The translations under genes were made by a program, and so were the position numbers. Below the pieces are notes generated by a model. The model ran no database searches. It had not been told where the DNA came from and worked only from the letters and a program-made list of their open reading frames with translations. Below, piece by piece: positions 8,107 through 17,385 of a stretch of 53,507 bases of DNA; the stretch's first letter is position 1; the number at the start of each line of letters is the position of its first letter. The stretch comes from Dehalococcoidia bacterium (lineage in GTDB: Bacteria > Chloroflexota > Dehalococcoidia > Tepidiformales > Tepidiformaceae): positions 43,950 through 97,456 of the forward strand of contig PQAO01000014.1 in the NCBI GenBank assembly GCA_003104995.1, written 5' to 3'.

Positions 8107-9537
8107 CTACTGTTCGCCGAAGACGAACAGCCGGTCGTCGGGTTCGAGCCAGGGGCGCACATCCTCCAGGTCGGCCCGGAAGAACACCTGGACTTTGTGG
8201 GTGCCGCCGGGGTAGAGGTAGGCAACGGTCGGCTCCACGACGTAGCCGTTGAGCAGCGCCATATGAAAGGGCACGTTGGTGACGTAAAGCGTGCCGCCAT
8301 CCGGTAATTCGGGATGGACGCGACGCAGGTCGTCGATCCAGCGCTGTTCCTGCGCGGGGCCCTGGTCCACCCAGCGATCGACCCGGTTCAGTCCGACAGC
8401 CGCCACCCCCACGGCGATGACAGCCACCCCCGTGGCCGCAAGCGCGCCCACTCTGCGCTCGGCGCCCGGGCGGACAACGAAGGGCCAGAGCTCGGCTGCG
8501 GCGGCCCCGAGGGCAAGCGCGAAGAAGGCCGAAGGAAGGTAGAAGTACCGTGGGCCAAAGCCGACGCTGAACAGTCCATACGGGATGAGAGCCGCAAGGA
8601 AGCCGAGGCTCAACGCGACCAGGAGCCATCGACGGGCGGCAAGCGCGACAAGTGGCGTGACGAGCACCACCAGGCCAAGCGCCTGCTGGATGCGGGCGAC
8701 GAGGGCTGCGCCTTCGTAGGTGGTCGGCAAGAGCGCCTGCTTGACGTAGAACCATGTCCGCCGGAAGGCGTCGAGATCGGCGCTGAGTTGCTGCTCGTCC
8801 GAGACCGTGAAGAACCAGGAGTTGGCCAGGAGGTAGGCGATCGCGAGGGCAACATAGGGGACGAGTGGCCGGTACGCCCGCGCCGATCGGAGGCTGGCCC
8901 GCTGGTGGACCAGGAGATACCAGAGGCCCATGGCCGGGAAGACCGCGATGGCGGTCTCACGGTTGAGGAGCGCCGCCGCGAAAAGCGCGAGGGCCAGCGC
9001 ATGGTAACGGCGGCGACGAGCCGGCTCCGGCGCCTGGACGGCCACGATGAACGCGAGCCAGCCCGCGAGCGCCAGGGGGAACGCCGCAAGACTCAGGGCC
9101 GATATCCAGGTCACCGTTTCGAAGCCCGCCGGGTGGACGGCGAAGACCAGCGTCGCGATGGCTACGCCGGCGGTGTCCTTCACGAGCCGCCGTGCAAGCA
9201 GCCAGACCATGACGATCCCGGCCAGGTGGGCGGCGAAGCTCGTCAGGTGGTAGCCAATCGGCTCATCGCCAAAGAACTGGTACTGGACCCGGAAGTACGT
9301 CCACGAAAGCGGCCGCCAGTGATCCTTGGAGACCTCGGAGGCTTCGCGTTCGACCCAGGGCAACCATGCATCGTGGAGGAAACTGCCCCACGACATGTCG
9401 CGGGAGGCGAGGAGGTAGCGGTAGTCGTCGCCCATGAATGGTGAGTCAAGGCCAGGCCAGTAGATCGCCAGTGCCAGGACGCTGGCGACGGCCAACGTGA
9501 TGTATGCGACCGGGCCGTTCGCGCGCAGACCGGGCAA
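8107..9537 (-). CDS. Polytopic membrane protein, GT-C-like glycosyltransferase
   Basis: About 476 residues from a TTG at 9537 that has GGAGGG just upstream; an ATG at 9636 in the same frame is the alternative, but it adds a Pro/Arg-rich segment unlike protein. Roughly ten or more hydrophobic segments are visible. The first external loop reads GLDSPFMGDDYRYLL, an acidic DD motif as in GT-C lipid-linked sugar transferases (PMT/ArnT-like), and FAVHPAGFETVTWIS matches a conserved segment of such proteins. The C-terminal 100 residues are soluble (DGGTLYVTNVPFHM, AYLYPGGTHKV). It probably transfers a sugar from a polyprenyl-phosphate donor at the outer face of the membrane (inference). It diverges from a GtrA-family gene, a plausible partner. 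Confidence 0.7.
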   Translation of the reverse strand: MPGLRANGPVAYITLAVASVLALAIYWPGLDSPFMGDDYRYLLASRDMSWGSFLHDAWLPWVEREASEVSKDHWRPLSWTYFRVQYQFFGDEPIGYHLTSFAAHLAGIVMVWLLARRLVKDTAGVAIATLVFAVHPAGFETVTWISALSLAAFPLALAGWLAFIVAVQAPEPARRRRYHALALALFAAALLNRETAIAVFPAMGLWYLLVHQRASLRSARAYRPLVPYVALAIAYLLANSWFFTVSDEQQLSADLDAFRRTWFYVKQALLPTTYEGAALVARIQQALGLVVLVTPLVALAARRWLLVALSLGFLAALIPYGLFSVGFGPRYFYLPSAFFALALGAAAAELWPFVVRPGAERRVGALAATGVAVIAVGVAAVGLNRVDRWVDQGPAQEQRWIDDLRRVHPELPDGGTLYVTNVPFHMALLNGYVVEPTVAYLYPGGTHKVQVFFRADLEDVRPWLEPDDRLFVFGEQ

Positions 9538-9707
9538 AGTCCCTCCAAAACGCCACCGGAGCTTGCCGGGGTCCGGACGGGAGTATACAGGCCCCACTCT
9601 GCACGAACGTCTCGCGCAGGGCCGGGGAGCCGGCACCCCGCGAGGTGGGGAAGGCAGGCGCTATACTCGGCCTCGGCTCTGGCGCGGCGCCGGGCACTAA
9701 GGAGCGC

Positions 9708-10190
9708 ATGACCATCGAGAGCCGGCACGGGGCAGAGGGCCCGCCAGGATTCTGGCCGAAGGTGTTCGCCGCCGGGCGTGGTGGCGCGGCGCGGTTCGGG
9801 TCATTCGCGGTAGTTGGCGTGATATCGACCGGGGCGTTCGTGGCCCTCTACGCGCTCGGCCGTACCCTGATGGGCCCGATGGCGGCAAACTTTGCCGCGC
9901 TTTCGCTAACCATGCTCTTCAATTTCGCGGCAAACCGGAAGTACACCTTCGCAGCCACTCATGGCCCGATACACGTGCAGGCGGTGCAGTACCTGGCCGT
10001 CTACGTCCTCGGGCTCGCTGCCTCCTCGGGGGTGCTCCACCTGGGCCTGCAGGTGGTGACAGAACCGGCGCGGGCAGTCGAGACCCTCATCGCGGTGGGC
10101 GCCGGCGGCGTCGCGACGGTGATCCGGTTTCTGCTGCTTTCCGCCTGGGTCTTCCGGCGGCCGCCGGTCCGCGTGGAGAGCGTCCCGTGA
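9708..10190 (+). CDS. GtrA-family membrane protein
   Basis: 160 residues from ATG at 9708, with AAGGAG four bases upstream. Four hydrophobic segments follow the GtrA plan: RFGSFAVVGVISTGAFVALY, NFAALSLTMLFNFAANRKYT, a third at about 85-110, and a fourth ending FLLLSAWVFRR. The motif NFxxNRxxTF after helix 2 and the final xxWVF are characteristic. GtrA proteins are proposed flippases for polyprenyl-phosphate-linked sugars. The adjacent GT-C-like gene on the other strand fits a shared role in surface glycosylation. A TATACT hexamer at 9662-9667 may be its -10 element. Confidence 0.88.
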   Translation: MTIESRHGAEGPPGFWPKVFAAGRGGAARFGSFAVVGVISTGAFVALYALGRTLMGPMAANFAALSLTMLFNFAANRKYTFAATHGPIHVQAVQYLAVYVLGLAASSGVLHLGLQVVTEPARAVETLIAVGAGGVATVIRFLLLSAWVFRRPPVRVESVP

Positions 10191-10564
10191 CCGGGTCCGC
10201 GCGCGACAATTTCCTCGCCAGCATCGACCCGCGGTTTGCACCGATGGTTGCCGAAATCGACCAGGCCATCCGCGCGGCGGCACCGGAACTCGAGAGCCGC
10301 GTCAGCTATGGGATGCTCACGTACACGCTCGGGAAGGACCGGCGGGCGTGGGTGTGCGCGATCGGCACGACGAAGAAGGCCGTTTGCCTGCGTTTCCTCT
10401 ACGGGACGTACCTGGGCGACCCGGGGAAGCTCCTTCGGCCCGGCACGAGCACGCTTTCGACCATCGACTACACGTTGCCGGAGCAGGTGGATGCGGGGGT
10501 GGTCGCGGAGTACGTGCGCGAGGCGGTCGCCCACCACGCGGAATTCAAAGCGCGGGCGGGCTGA
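10187..10564 (+). CDS. DUF1801-family protein
   Basis: 125 residues beginning with GTG that overlaps the GtrA stop (GTGA at 10187-10190). The body has the YdhG/DUF1801 pattern: a helical N-terminus (PRFAPMVAEIDQAIRAAAPE), then SRVSYGMLTYTLG, then WVCAIGTTKKAVCLRFLYGT, and the C-terminal helix VVAEYVREAVAHH. The family is related to the frataxin-like YdhG fold; function is unknown. Coupling to GtrA appears positional only. Confidence 0.8.
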   Translation: MTGSARDNFLASIDPRFAPMVAEIDQAIRAAAPELESRVSYGMLTYTLGKDRRAWVCAIGTTKKAVCLRFLYGTYLGDPGKLLRPGTSTLSTIDYTLPEQVDAGVVAEYVREAVAHHAEFKARAG

Positions 10565-10576
10565 CCGGGTGGGGCG

Positions 10577-11125
10577 CTACAGGGGAGCGCCCTGCAATCC
10601 CATGAGCCCTTTGATGTACTGGACTTCGCCCAGGTGTTCGGCCGTATGTCCAACGCAGAAGAAGGTAAGTACTTCGGCCCGCGTCGCTTCGCCGAGCATG
10701 GGATAGACCGCTTCGAAGAAGGGGAGTTTCACCGTTTCCGCACCCTCTTCGGGGGTCAGGCCGTCGGCGTACTCCTGGATGGAGGCGCGGACTGCTTCGG
10801 CGTAATCGAGGACGGCATCGAGGGAGAGCCGGACGGCGGCGATGCCCTGCCGGTCGAGGCCGTTGCCGAAGGGGGATCTGCCGGTGGCTTCGACAGGGAG
10901 CCTTGCGGCCCATTCATCGCGGGCGAAGACACCGGGGCGGCCGATGAGAAGGCTGTGGATCAGGTCATCCTCCGAGCGATAGGCGTGCCAGAGGGTGTAC
11001 ATGATGTGGTTCGGGTGGCCTTCGGGCTGCCAGTGCAGCTGGTCGTCGGTCAGTCCGTCGCAGAGCATGCGCGGGTACCAGTGCCAGAACTCCAGGTTCT
11101 TGCGGATCGTGTCTCCGACACTCAT
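10577..11125 (-). CDS. DinB-family protein
   Basis: 182 residues with the four-helix DinB/YfiT plan. Candidate metal-binding His residues occur in LWHAYRSEDDL (about 45-55) and in the C-terminal VGHTAEHLGEVQYIKG. The N-terminus (TIRKNLEFWHWYPRMLCDGL, then TDDQLHWQPEG) is typical of DinB_2. GAGG lies a few bases before the ATG. DinB superfamily members include thiol-dependent transferases; no substrate can be assigned. Convergent with the DUF1801 gene. Confidence 0.87.
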   Translation of the reverse strand: MSVGDTIRKNLEFWHWYPRMLCDGLTDDQLHWQPEGHPNHIMYTLWHAYRSEDDLIHSLLIGRPGVFARDEWAARLPVEATGRSPFGNGLDRQGIAAVRLSLDAVLDYAEAVRASIQEYADGLTPEEGAETVKLPFFEAVYPMLGEATRAEVLTFFCVGHTAEHLGEVQYIKGLMGLQGAPL

Positions 11126-11272
11126 TTGGCTGCCTCGTTTCTGCGCGTGGGGCGGTGCAGCGGCAATTCTGGGTGCGGCGCGGGAGCGAAGTCAACGCGC
11201 CCGTAGTGAACACCTGGATGAACCAGTCCCGGGGGCCCCGCCGGAGCTGACCCCCGGGGAGCCGGGCAAAAG

Positions 11273-11710
11273 TCACGCTTCCGCGGGATTTCCCCGTGCG
11301 ATGGCCCATCCGAGAGTGACCGTCCCGGCGAGGATGGAGACACCACCGATGATCACCAGGATCGGCGGGAGGCCGATGTAGACCTCTGCCAGGATGCCGA
11401 TGGGCATCAGGAGTCCGCCGAGGATGAGGCGGGACGCCCAGAGCCCGAGTGGGCCGCGCACCGGCAGCTTCAGCATGACGAAGCCGAAGGTGATGTTGAG
11501 CAGAGCGAACAGGTTGCCGTGCACGTGCGCAAGGCGCGCCTCGAAATGGTCCCCATCGAGGCTCTCTGCTATCCACTCCTCCTTATCGGGTGCGAAATCA
11601 CGGAGGTAGATGAGCACAAAGCCGTAGACCATGAATCCTGCCATGTAGAAGAGGCCGGTGACGATGTTCGACCTTCCGATGGCCGATTGGCGGCCGTTGG
11701 CTGGCTGCAT
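11273..11710 (-). CDS. Four-helix membrane protein, unknown
   Basis: 145 residues with about four hydrophobic segments (VTGLFYMAGFMVYGFVLIYL, NLFALLNITFGFVMLKL, ASRLILGGLLMPIGILAEVY, ILVIIGGVSILAGTVTLGWA). The conserved-looking loop RLAHVHGNLFALLNITFG carries two His on the helix edge, which might bind haem or metal. GGAGGAAG precedes the ATG. No family name can be given. It diverges from the PLP enzyme gene. Confidence 0.6.
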   Translation of the reverse strand: MQPANGRQSAIGRSNIVTGLFYMAGFMVYGFVLIYLRDFAPDKEEWIAESLDGDHFEARLAHVHGNLFALLNITFGFVMLKLPVRGPLGLWASRLILGGLLMPIGILAEVYIGLPPILVIIGGVSILAGTVTLGWAIARGNPAEA

Positions 11711-11897
11711 GAGCTTCCTCCAGTGTGTCGAATTGCTTGCAACCTACCGCGCGGCAGTTGGCGGCGTCCATGACAAAAGTCGCTTCCCGCCCCGGGACGC
11801 AGCAGCGATCACCGCAAGCAAGGGCGGACCGGCACCCGGCTTTGGCAGGGCCGGGGCGGAACACGCGGGCATCGACAACGGCGTAGGATTCGGGCCC

Positions 11898-13055
11898 ATG
11901 GAATACGATTTTGACCGGGTGTACGACCGGCGCGGCACCGACAGCTCGAAGTGGGGACGGGTAGACCCCGATGTGCTGCCGATGCCGGTGGCCGACATGG
12001 ATTTTCCCGCGCCCGAGCCGGTCCGGCGGGCGCTGCTGGAGCGAGTGGAGCATGGCTTCTACGGGTACGGTCTGGCCACGGAGGACTTCCACGAGGCGTT
12101 CACGTCCCGGCTGAAACGCCGTTACGGGTGGGATGTTGCCCACGAATCACTTGTGCCGATCCCGGGCGTGATCCCCGGCTTCAACATGGGGCTGCGGGCG
12201 CTGACAAGCCCGGGCGATGGGGTGCTGGTGCAGCTGCCGGCCTACCCGCCCATCCTGAACGCGAACGGGCACCACGGGCTCGTGCGGCAGGACGCGTTCC
12301 TGGTCCGGGGCGATTCGGGCCGCTACGAGATCGACTGGGCGAGCCTTGAGGCGGCCATCGACGAAACGACGCGTGTGTTCCTGTTGTGCAACCCGCACAA
12401 CCCGGTGGGGCGGGTGTTCTCGGCAGAAGAGCTTCGGCGGATGGCGGGCATTTGTCTCGCTCGCGGGCTCTGGATCATCTCCGACGAAATCCACTGCGAC
12501 CTGATGCTCGATGGGAATACGCACACGCCGATCGCGAGCCTGGGCCCGGAGGTCGAAGAACGCACGATCACGCTGATGGCGCCGAGCAAGACGTTCAACC
12601 TCGCCGGGCTCAAGGCGGCCGTGGCGATCATCCCCAACGCGGAGCTGCGAGCACAGTTCGAAGCGGCGAAAGGCGGCCTGGTCGGCGCCGTGAACATCCT
12701 CGGGTACGTCGCTATGACAACGGCGTACCGCGACTGCGATGACTGGCTGGCAGCGCTGACGAAGTACCTGACCGCGAACCGGGACTACCTGACGGCGTTC
12801 GTGCGGGAGCGGCTGCCGGGCATCACGGTCTACCCGGCCGAGGGCACCTACCTGGCGTGGCTCGACTGCAACGCACTGGAGTTGCCCGGGAACGACGCCT
12901 GCGGCTGGTTCCTGGAGAACGCGCGGGTCGCGTTCGGCGATGGGAAGAACTTCGGTCCACAGGGCGAGGGATTTGTGCGGATGAACTTCGGGTGTCCGCG
13001 CCCGCTGCTGGAGGAGGGGTTGGAGCGGATTGCGAGCGCGCTTGCGGGGCGGTAA
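11898..13055 (+). CDS. PLP-dependent aminotransferase, PatB/MalY (C-S lyase) type
   Basis: 385 residues from ATG at 11898. It has the fold-type I class I/II signature elements in order: PMPVADMDFPAPEPVRRAL near residue 30 (the ADMDF motif of MalY/PatB), YPPILNANGHHG, FLLCNPHNPVGRVF at about 161-174, SDEIHCDLMLDG at about 195-206, and APSKTFNLAGLK with the PLP lysine at about K231. PatB/MalY enzymes cleave cystathionine or cysteine conjugates (beta-C-S lyase) and some act as aminotransferases. Length matches the family. Confidence 0.9.
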   Translation: MEYDFDRVYDRRGTDSSKWGRVDPDVLPMPVADMDFPAPEPVRRALLERVEHGFYGYGLATEDFHEAFTSRLKRRYGWDVAHESLVPIPGVIPGFNMGLRALTSPGDGVLVQLPAYPPILNANGHHGLVRQDAFLVRGDSGRYEIDWASLEAAIDETTRVFLLCNPHNPVGRVFSAEELRRMAGICLARGLWIISDEIHCDLMLDGNTHTPIASLGPEVEERTITLMAPSKTFNLAGLKAAVAIIPNAELRAQFEAAKGGLVGAVNILGYVAMTTAYRDCDDWLAALTKYLTANRDYLTAFVRERLPGITVYPAEGTYLAWLDCNALELPGNDACGWFLENARVAFGDGKNFGPQGEGFVRMNFGCPRPLLEEGLERIASALAGR

Positions 13056-13168
13056 GGGCACGAGCGTCCAACCGCATCCTGGGGCGTGGGGCGTTACCGC
13101 CGCTCCTGATAGGCTCGCCGGGTGATGGACCTGGCAATTCGCGATCGAGACCCGAATGGAGCGATCCG

Positions 13169-15007
13169 GTGGAGGTAGATGTCGCGCTGCGCGCGCTCGC
13201 CGTGGTCGGGGGGAGTGCCGTTGCGGCCCAGATCATCGCGCGCAGGTTGCCCATCCCCGTCCCCGTCATCCTGCTCGCCTGCGGTGTCGCCTTTGGGCGT
13301 GATGGACTTGGCGCCATCGACACAGAGGAGTTGCACGACCTCATCCGCGTGATTGTCGTGCTCGCGGTCGCGTTGATCGTCTTCGAAGGCGGGACCGTGC
13401 TGAACTGGCGGCTGCTCCGGGTGGTGGGCCCGGTGGTCCGGAACCTGGTGGTACTCGGGCTGATCGTGACGCCCATCGTCGGGGCAGTAGCAGCCCACTA
13501 CGCGCTGGGCTTCGGATGGCGGCTTTCGATCCTGTTCGGGGCCCTCGTGTGTGTGACCGGCCCAAGCGTAATTACGCCCCTGCTGAAGTCGGTGCGCGTG
13601 AACGACCGGATTCGGACGACGCTGATGGGCGAAGGCATCATCATCGACCCGTTCGGTGCGCTGCTCACGCTGTTCCTGTTGCAGGTTGTCCTGGCCCAGT
13701 CGCTCAACGCGGCGGGGCCCGCCTGGTGGGTGCTGGAGCGGGTGGGAATCGGCCTGGTGGTGGGTGCGGGCGGAGCGCTCGCGATTTGGGGAGTGACCAG
13801 GGTGGTAAAGCGGCTCTCGTCGCGGGAGCTTTCGTTGCTCGTGGTCGCCGGAGCGGTCATCGCGTTTGCGATGGCCGAATCGCTCGCGCACGAGTCCGGC
13901 CTGGTGGCCATGGTGGTGATGGGCATCGCGGCCGGGAACCTGAATCTCCCGCATCGGGAGTCACTCAACGACTTCCAGGAGTCGGTGGTGGTGTTCCTGG
14001 TGGGGAGCGTCTATGTCCTGCTGGCCGCGGGGATCGACCTGGGCGAGTTGCGCGACCTGTTCCCCAAGGGCCTGATTGTCGTCGGGGCACTGGCGCTCGT
14101 CGGGCGGCCGCTCCTGGTGGTGCTTAGCAGCTGGGGTTCGAGTCTGAACTGGCGCGAGCGCGTGTTTCTTTCGGCCGTGGCGCCCCGCGGCGTGGTCGCT
14201 GCCTCACTCGCGGGTGTGGTGGCATTCGAGGCCACGCCCGTGCTGGCAAAAGATGGCGGCCCCCTTGTGGCGATGGTTTTCGTGGTTATCGCGACAACCA
14301 TCGCCGTCCAATCCGCATATGCGGGCATCCTTTCGCGATGGTTGAAGGTGTATCCCATGACGACTGTTATTGCGGGGGCCGGGGCAACCGGCCGCCACCT
14401 GGCGTCCAAGCTCGCTTCTTCGGGGCGTGACGTGGTGTTGATCGATTCGGACGAGGCGTCGGTCACGCGGGCGCGGGAAGAAGGCTTTGAAGTCGTGCTC
14501 GGCGACATCGGAAGCATCGAGGTGATGCGCAAGGCGAAGCTCGCGGACGCGACGGACTTTGTAATCACCACGCCCGACGACGACCGGGCGCTCCTGGTGG
14601 CCCGCCTGGCGACCACCGAGTTTGGCTGCCGCAACATCATCGCGCGGGTGGATAATCCGGTGAACGCCACGGTCTTCCGGGACCTGGGAGTGACCGTGGT
14701 GAGCCCGAGCGAGGCAACGGCCGCGGAGATCGCGATAGCTCTCGGTGAACCGCAGATCGCCGGGCTTCTCGCGGCCGTGGAAGAGGAGTTCGAGGCCATC
14801 CAGGTGATCGTGACCAATCCGGCGGCGGCCGTGCCGATCGAGGCCATCCCCGGGTTGAAGAGCACGCTGGCCGTGCTCCTGCGCCGTGGTGCGTTGTCGA
14901 TCATGCCGAACGGCAAGACCCGCCTGCAGGTTGGCGACTCACTCACGATCTTCGGCCGTTCCGCCGATCTCGCCCGGGCGAAGGCAGCGCTCAGCCTCGA
15001 GGGCTAG
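13169..15007 (+). CDS. CPA-type cation/proton antiporter with RCK (TrkA-N/TrkA-C) domains
   Basis: 612 residues from GTG at 13169, with GGAG seven bases upstream; the open frame extends much further upstream over the PLP enzyme gene, which is not plausible. Residues about 1-395 hold twelve or so membrane helices of the Na+/H+ exchanger type (VTGPSVITPLLKSVRVNDRI and AVAPRGVVAASLAGVVAFE are typical CPA1 segments). Residues from about 397 start a Rossmann RCK domain (VIAGAGATGRHLASKLA, GxGxxG) with acidic VVLIDSDE; residues about 535-612 are TrkA-C-like. The RCK part should bind nucleotide and gate K+ or Na+/H+ exchange. Confidence 0.9.
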   Translation: MEVDVALRALAVVGGSAVAAQIIARRLPIPVPVILLACGVAFGRDGLGAIDTEELHDLIRVIVVLAVALIVFEGGTVLNWRLLRVVGPVVRNLVVLGLIVTPIVGAVAAHYALGFGWRLSILFGALVCVTGPSVITPLLKSVRVNDRIRTTLMGEGIIIDPFGALLTLFLLQVVLAQSLNAAGPAWWVLERVGIGLVVGAGGALAIWGVTRVVKRLSSRELSLLVVAGAVIAFAMAESLAHESGLVAMVVMGIAAGNLNLPHRESLNDFQESVVVFLVGSVYVLLAAGIDLGELRDLFPKGLIVVGALALVGRPLLVVLSSWGSSLNWRERVFLSAVAPRGVVAASLAGVVAFEATPVLAKDGGPLVAMVFVVIATTIAVQSAYAGILSRWLKVYPMTTVIAGAGATGRHLASKLASSGRDVVLIDSDEASVTRAREEGFEVVLGDIGSIEVMRKAKLADATDFVITTPDDDRALLVARLATTEFGCRNIIARVDNPVNATVFRDLGVTVVSPSEATAAEIAIALGEPQIAGLLAAVEEEFEAIQVIVTNPAAAVPIEAIPGLKSTLAVLLRRGALSIMPNGKTRLQVGDSLTIFGRSADLARAKAALSLEG

Positions 15008-15057
15008 ACATCGGGTAGCCTGGCCGCCGCGCTGGACAGCCCCGGTACACTTGTGCC

Positions 15058-15603
15058 GTGCGGTACTGCGCATTCCTTCGCGCAATCAACGTGGGGCGGA
15101 ACAACCGCGTGACCATGGCCGACCTGCGCGACCTGTGCGCCGGGCTCGGGTTCGGCAACGTGGGCACCTACCTGCAGTCGGGCAACCTGGTGTTCGATGC
15201 GGATGCGCCGGCCGGGCAGGTCACCCGCGCGCTCGAGGAGGCGCTCAGCAAACGGGGGCTGGAGCGGACTTACCCCGTGGTGCGCGAACAGTCGGAACTC
15301 CATGCGCTATCCCGGCTGCGGCCGTTTGGCGGCTTCGGCGACGAGCACTACCGCCGCTACGTGACCCTGTTCCGGGACCCGTTGCCGGCTGGCGTCAGCA
15401 GCTTCATCTCCGGCCGGGGTTTCGAGATCACCGGTGCCCGGGAGCGCGAGGTGTTCTGGGTGGTCGAGGCCGGGCAGGAGCGCGGCGTCGACGCGGGGGG
15501 GCTGCTCGAACGGAAGCTTGGCGCGCCGGGGACAACCCGCTACTGGCATGTGGTGGAGGCGGTCGCGGCGCTGGCGGGCGGCCTGGAGGAAGATACAGTG
15601 TGA
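15058..15603 (+). CDS. DUF1697-family protein
   Basis: 181 residues starting at GTG 15058. The N-terminus RYCAFLRAINVGRNNRVTMA, then LRDLCAGLGFGNVGTYLQSG and NLVFDAD, is the diagnostic DUF1697 pattern. The second half has TRYWHVVEAVAALA. This family is common in high-GC bacteria; its function is unknown. It is convergent with the MOSC gene 12 bases away. Confidence 0.88.
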   Translation: MRYCAFLRAINVGRNNRVTMADLRDLCAGLGFGNVGTYLQSGNLVFDADAPAGQVTRALEEALSKRGLERTYPVVREQSELHALSRLRPFGGFGDEHYRRYVTLFRDPLPAGVSSFISGRGFEITGAREREVFWVVEAGQERGVDAGGLLERKLGAPGTTRYWHVVEAVAALAGGLEEDTV

Positions 15604-15615
15604 GACGGCTGACGC

Positions 15616-16164
15616 TCAGACCGGCTCGAGCGGGCGGTGGGGGACTGGCGGTAGCTCGACCCGGATGGGGTCGCCGGGGCGCACCTCTCCACCGCTGAGG
15701 ATGATCGCCATCACGCCGGCCTTGCGCACCAGGTTCCCGGCCTCGTCGCGGTCGAGCACGGCGGCCATCAGGCCGGGCTGGAAGTCATCGAGCTGGGCGC
15801 AGGGGTTACGCAGGCCCGTCACTTCGATCACGGCGGAATCGCCGAGCCTGATCCGGGTGCCCGTCGGCAACCCGAGGAGGTCGATTCCACGGGTCGTCAC
15901 GTTCTCGCCCATGTCGCCGGGGTCGACGTTGAAACCGGCCGCGCGTAACTCGTCGTGGAGTTCGGCATGGATGAGGTGGACCTGGCGGAGGTTCGGCTGG
16001 TTCGGGTCGCGTGCGACGCGGGAGCGATGTTTCACGGTCTCGCCCAGGTGCGCGTCACCCTCCACCCCGAGGCCCGCGACCAGCCGGATGCTGCCCGCAT
16101 TGGGTTTGCTGAAGGTGTGACTGCCGCTGCAACTCACGGCGATAACAGAGGCATCGCTAGTCAT
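15616..16164 (-). CDS. MOSC-domain protein
   Basis: 182 residues from ATG at 16164. Typical MOSC elements: N-terminal SGSHTFSKPN, GLGVEGDAHLG, HLIHAELHDEL, then GENVTTRGIDL, a beta-rich stretch (LPTGTRIRLGDSAVIEVTGL) and RNPCAQLDDF with the conserved Cys thought to bind sulfur or molybdenum. Length matches YiiM-like single-domain MOSC proteins. It starts 22 bases after the MobB-FmdE fusion gene on the same strand, so both probably act in molybdenum-cofactor sulfuration or handling. Confidence 0.9.
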   Translation of the reverse strand: MTSDASVIAVSCSGSHTFSKPNAGSIRLVAGLGVEGDAHLGETVKHRSRVARDPNQPNLRQVHLIHAELHDELRAAGFNVDPGDMGENVTTRGIDLLGLPTGTRIRLGDSAVIEVTGLRNPCAQLDDFQPGLMAAVLDRDEAGNLVRKAGVMAIILSGGEVRPGDPIRVELPPVPHRPLEPV

Positions 16165-16186
16165 CGGCCGATTGTAGCGGAGACGG

Positions 16187-17254
16187 TCATTCGAGCCCGG
16201 CGCAGAGGCGGCAGAGCGGACCATCCGGCCCGGGGACATCGCGACCATCGATGACTTCCTCGCCGCAGGAGGCGCACTCGACCCGGCGCCGCGGCTTGCC
16301 GGGCAAGTCAAACTCATTCTGCTCCCAGGCAACCGGCGCGACCGAGAAGAGCGTTTCGGGCGGCAGCTCGATATAGGCGCGGAGCTGGGCCTCGGGGCCG
16401 TCCATGTCCGGGTAGCGCCCTTCGGCGATTGCGCGCGTACCTGTGCGTGCGGCGACGCGGATGGCGCGGCCGGTGGCCGTATCGAGGAAGCGCGCCGCCA
16501 GCTTGCCGTGATCGATGACGCGGAAGGTGCGCTTGCCCACGCGGCAGCCCGTGACCGCCTGGATGGCATCGGCGGCGCAGCGGTCGCTTTCGACGGCGAC
16601 TGAAAGCCGCTTCTGGCGGTCCGGGAGTTCGAGTCCGAGCTCCTGGCCCGCGAGGAGCGCCAGCCGGGTGCCGAGGACCACGCCGGGACAGCCGTGCCCA
16701 CCGTGGAACCCGAGCGCCGAACGCAGGTGACGGTCGAGGTCCCGGTCGGCGGGGAGCAAGGCCAGGAGCGATGGGACGAACGAGGCAGCGGCGGCCTCGA
16801 TGGTCTCGATATCCCAGCTGCCAATCACCGGCGCGGCCTGCGTTGGATCGAGAAGGCGCGAGAGGATGGTCGGATAGGGTTCGGGCTCGTGGGTCTCCAG
16901 CAGGACGATGTCGGCAGCGCCGGGCACGTGGGCCAGGAGATCGTCGGCGGTGCCGTCACCCGGGGGGAGGGTAACCTGCAGACGGTCGGTCGCACGGAGG
17001 ACCATGGCGGCAGGGCCGTTAGCCCAGATGCGGCCGGAACTCTTTTCGGGCAGGTCGAGCAGGTGGTGGGTGCGCTTCAGGTAGGCGGCCTTCACACCGC
17101 GCTCGGCCAGGGCGCCGATGAGCAGCTGGCACATGGTGGTTTTGCCCGAGCGCGAGGGGCCGCGGACGCAAACCACCTGGGGACCGATGAGACGGCGGAG
17201 ATCGGCGGCGTTGACGGCGGGGCCGTCGGAGTCGTGGGGCACGGTTCCGGTCAT
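16187..17254 (-). CDS. MobB P-loop domain fused to FmdE domain with zinc ribbon
   Basis: 355 residues with three parts. Residues about 25-165 form a MobB-type P-loop NTPase (VVCVRGPSRSGKTTMCQLLI with Walker A at 32-40, KAAYLKRTHHLLDL, and a switch-like IVLLETHEPEPYPTIL) as in molybdopterin-guanine dinucleotide biosynthesis. Residues about 170-305 match the FmdE family (LGFHGGHGCPGVVLGTRLAL at 181-200, then CAADAIQAVTGCRVGKRT), found next to molybdenum/tungsten formylmethanofuran dehydrogenases and in MobB fusions. Residues about 325-355 contain CASCGE and CRLCAG, a four-Cys zinc ribbon. The operon partner is a MOSC protein, which supports a role in molybdenum-cofactor delivery. No molybdoenzyme gene is in the window. 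Confidence 0.88.
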   Translation of the reverse strand: MTGTVPHDSDGPAVNAADLRRLIGPQVVCVRGPSRSGKTTMCQLLIGALAERGVKAAYLKRTHHLLDLPEKSSGRIWANGPAAMVLRATDRLQVTLPPGDGTADDLLAHVPGAADIVLLETHEPEPYPTILSRLLDPTQAAPVIGSWDIETIEAAAASFVPSLLALLPADRDLDRHLRSALGFHGGHGCPGVVLGTRLALLAGQELGLELPDRQKRLSVAVESDRCAADAIQAVTGCRVGKRTFRVIDHGKLAARFLDTATGRAIRVAARTGTRAIAEGRYPDMDGPEAQLRAYIELPPETLFSVAPVAWEQNEFDLPGKPRRRVECASCGEEVIDGRDVPGPDGPLCRLCAGLE

Positions 17255-17385
17255 GGCCCTGCGAATGGTAGCCGAGCGCGTGCTCCCGGGATATGCGCGG
17301 GGTCAGGTGATGCCCGCGTGGTCACACCGCCCGGAGGCAGCCAGAGTGGCGTTCCTGGCGGTGTGCTGGCACGATACCGCGACTG

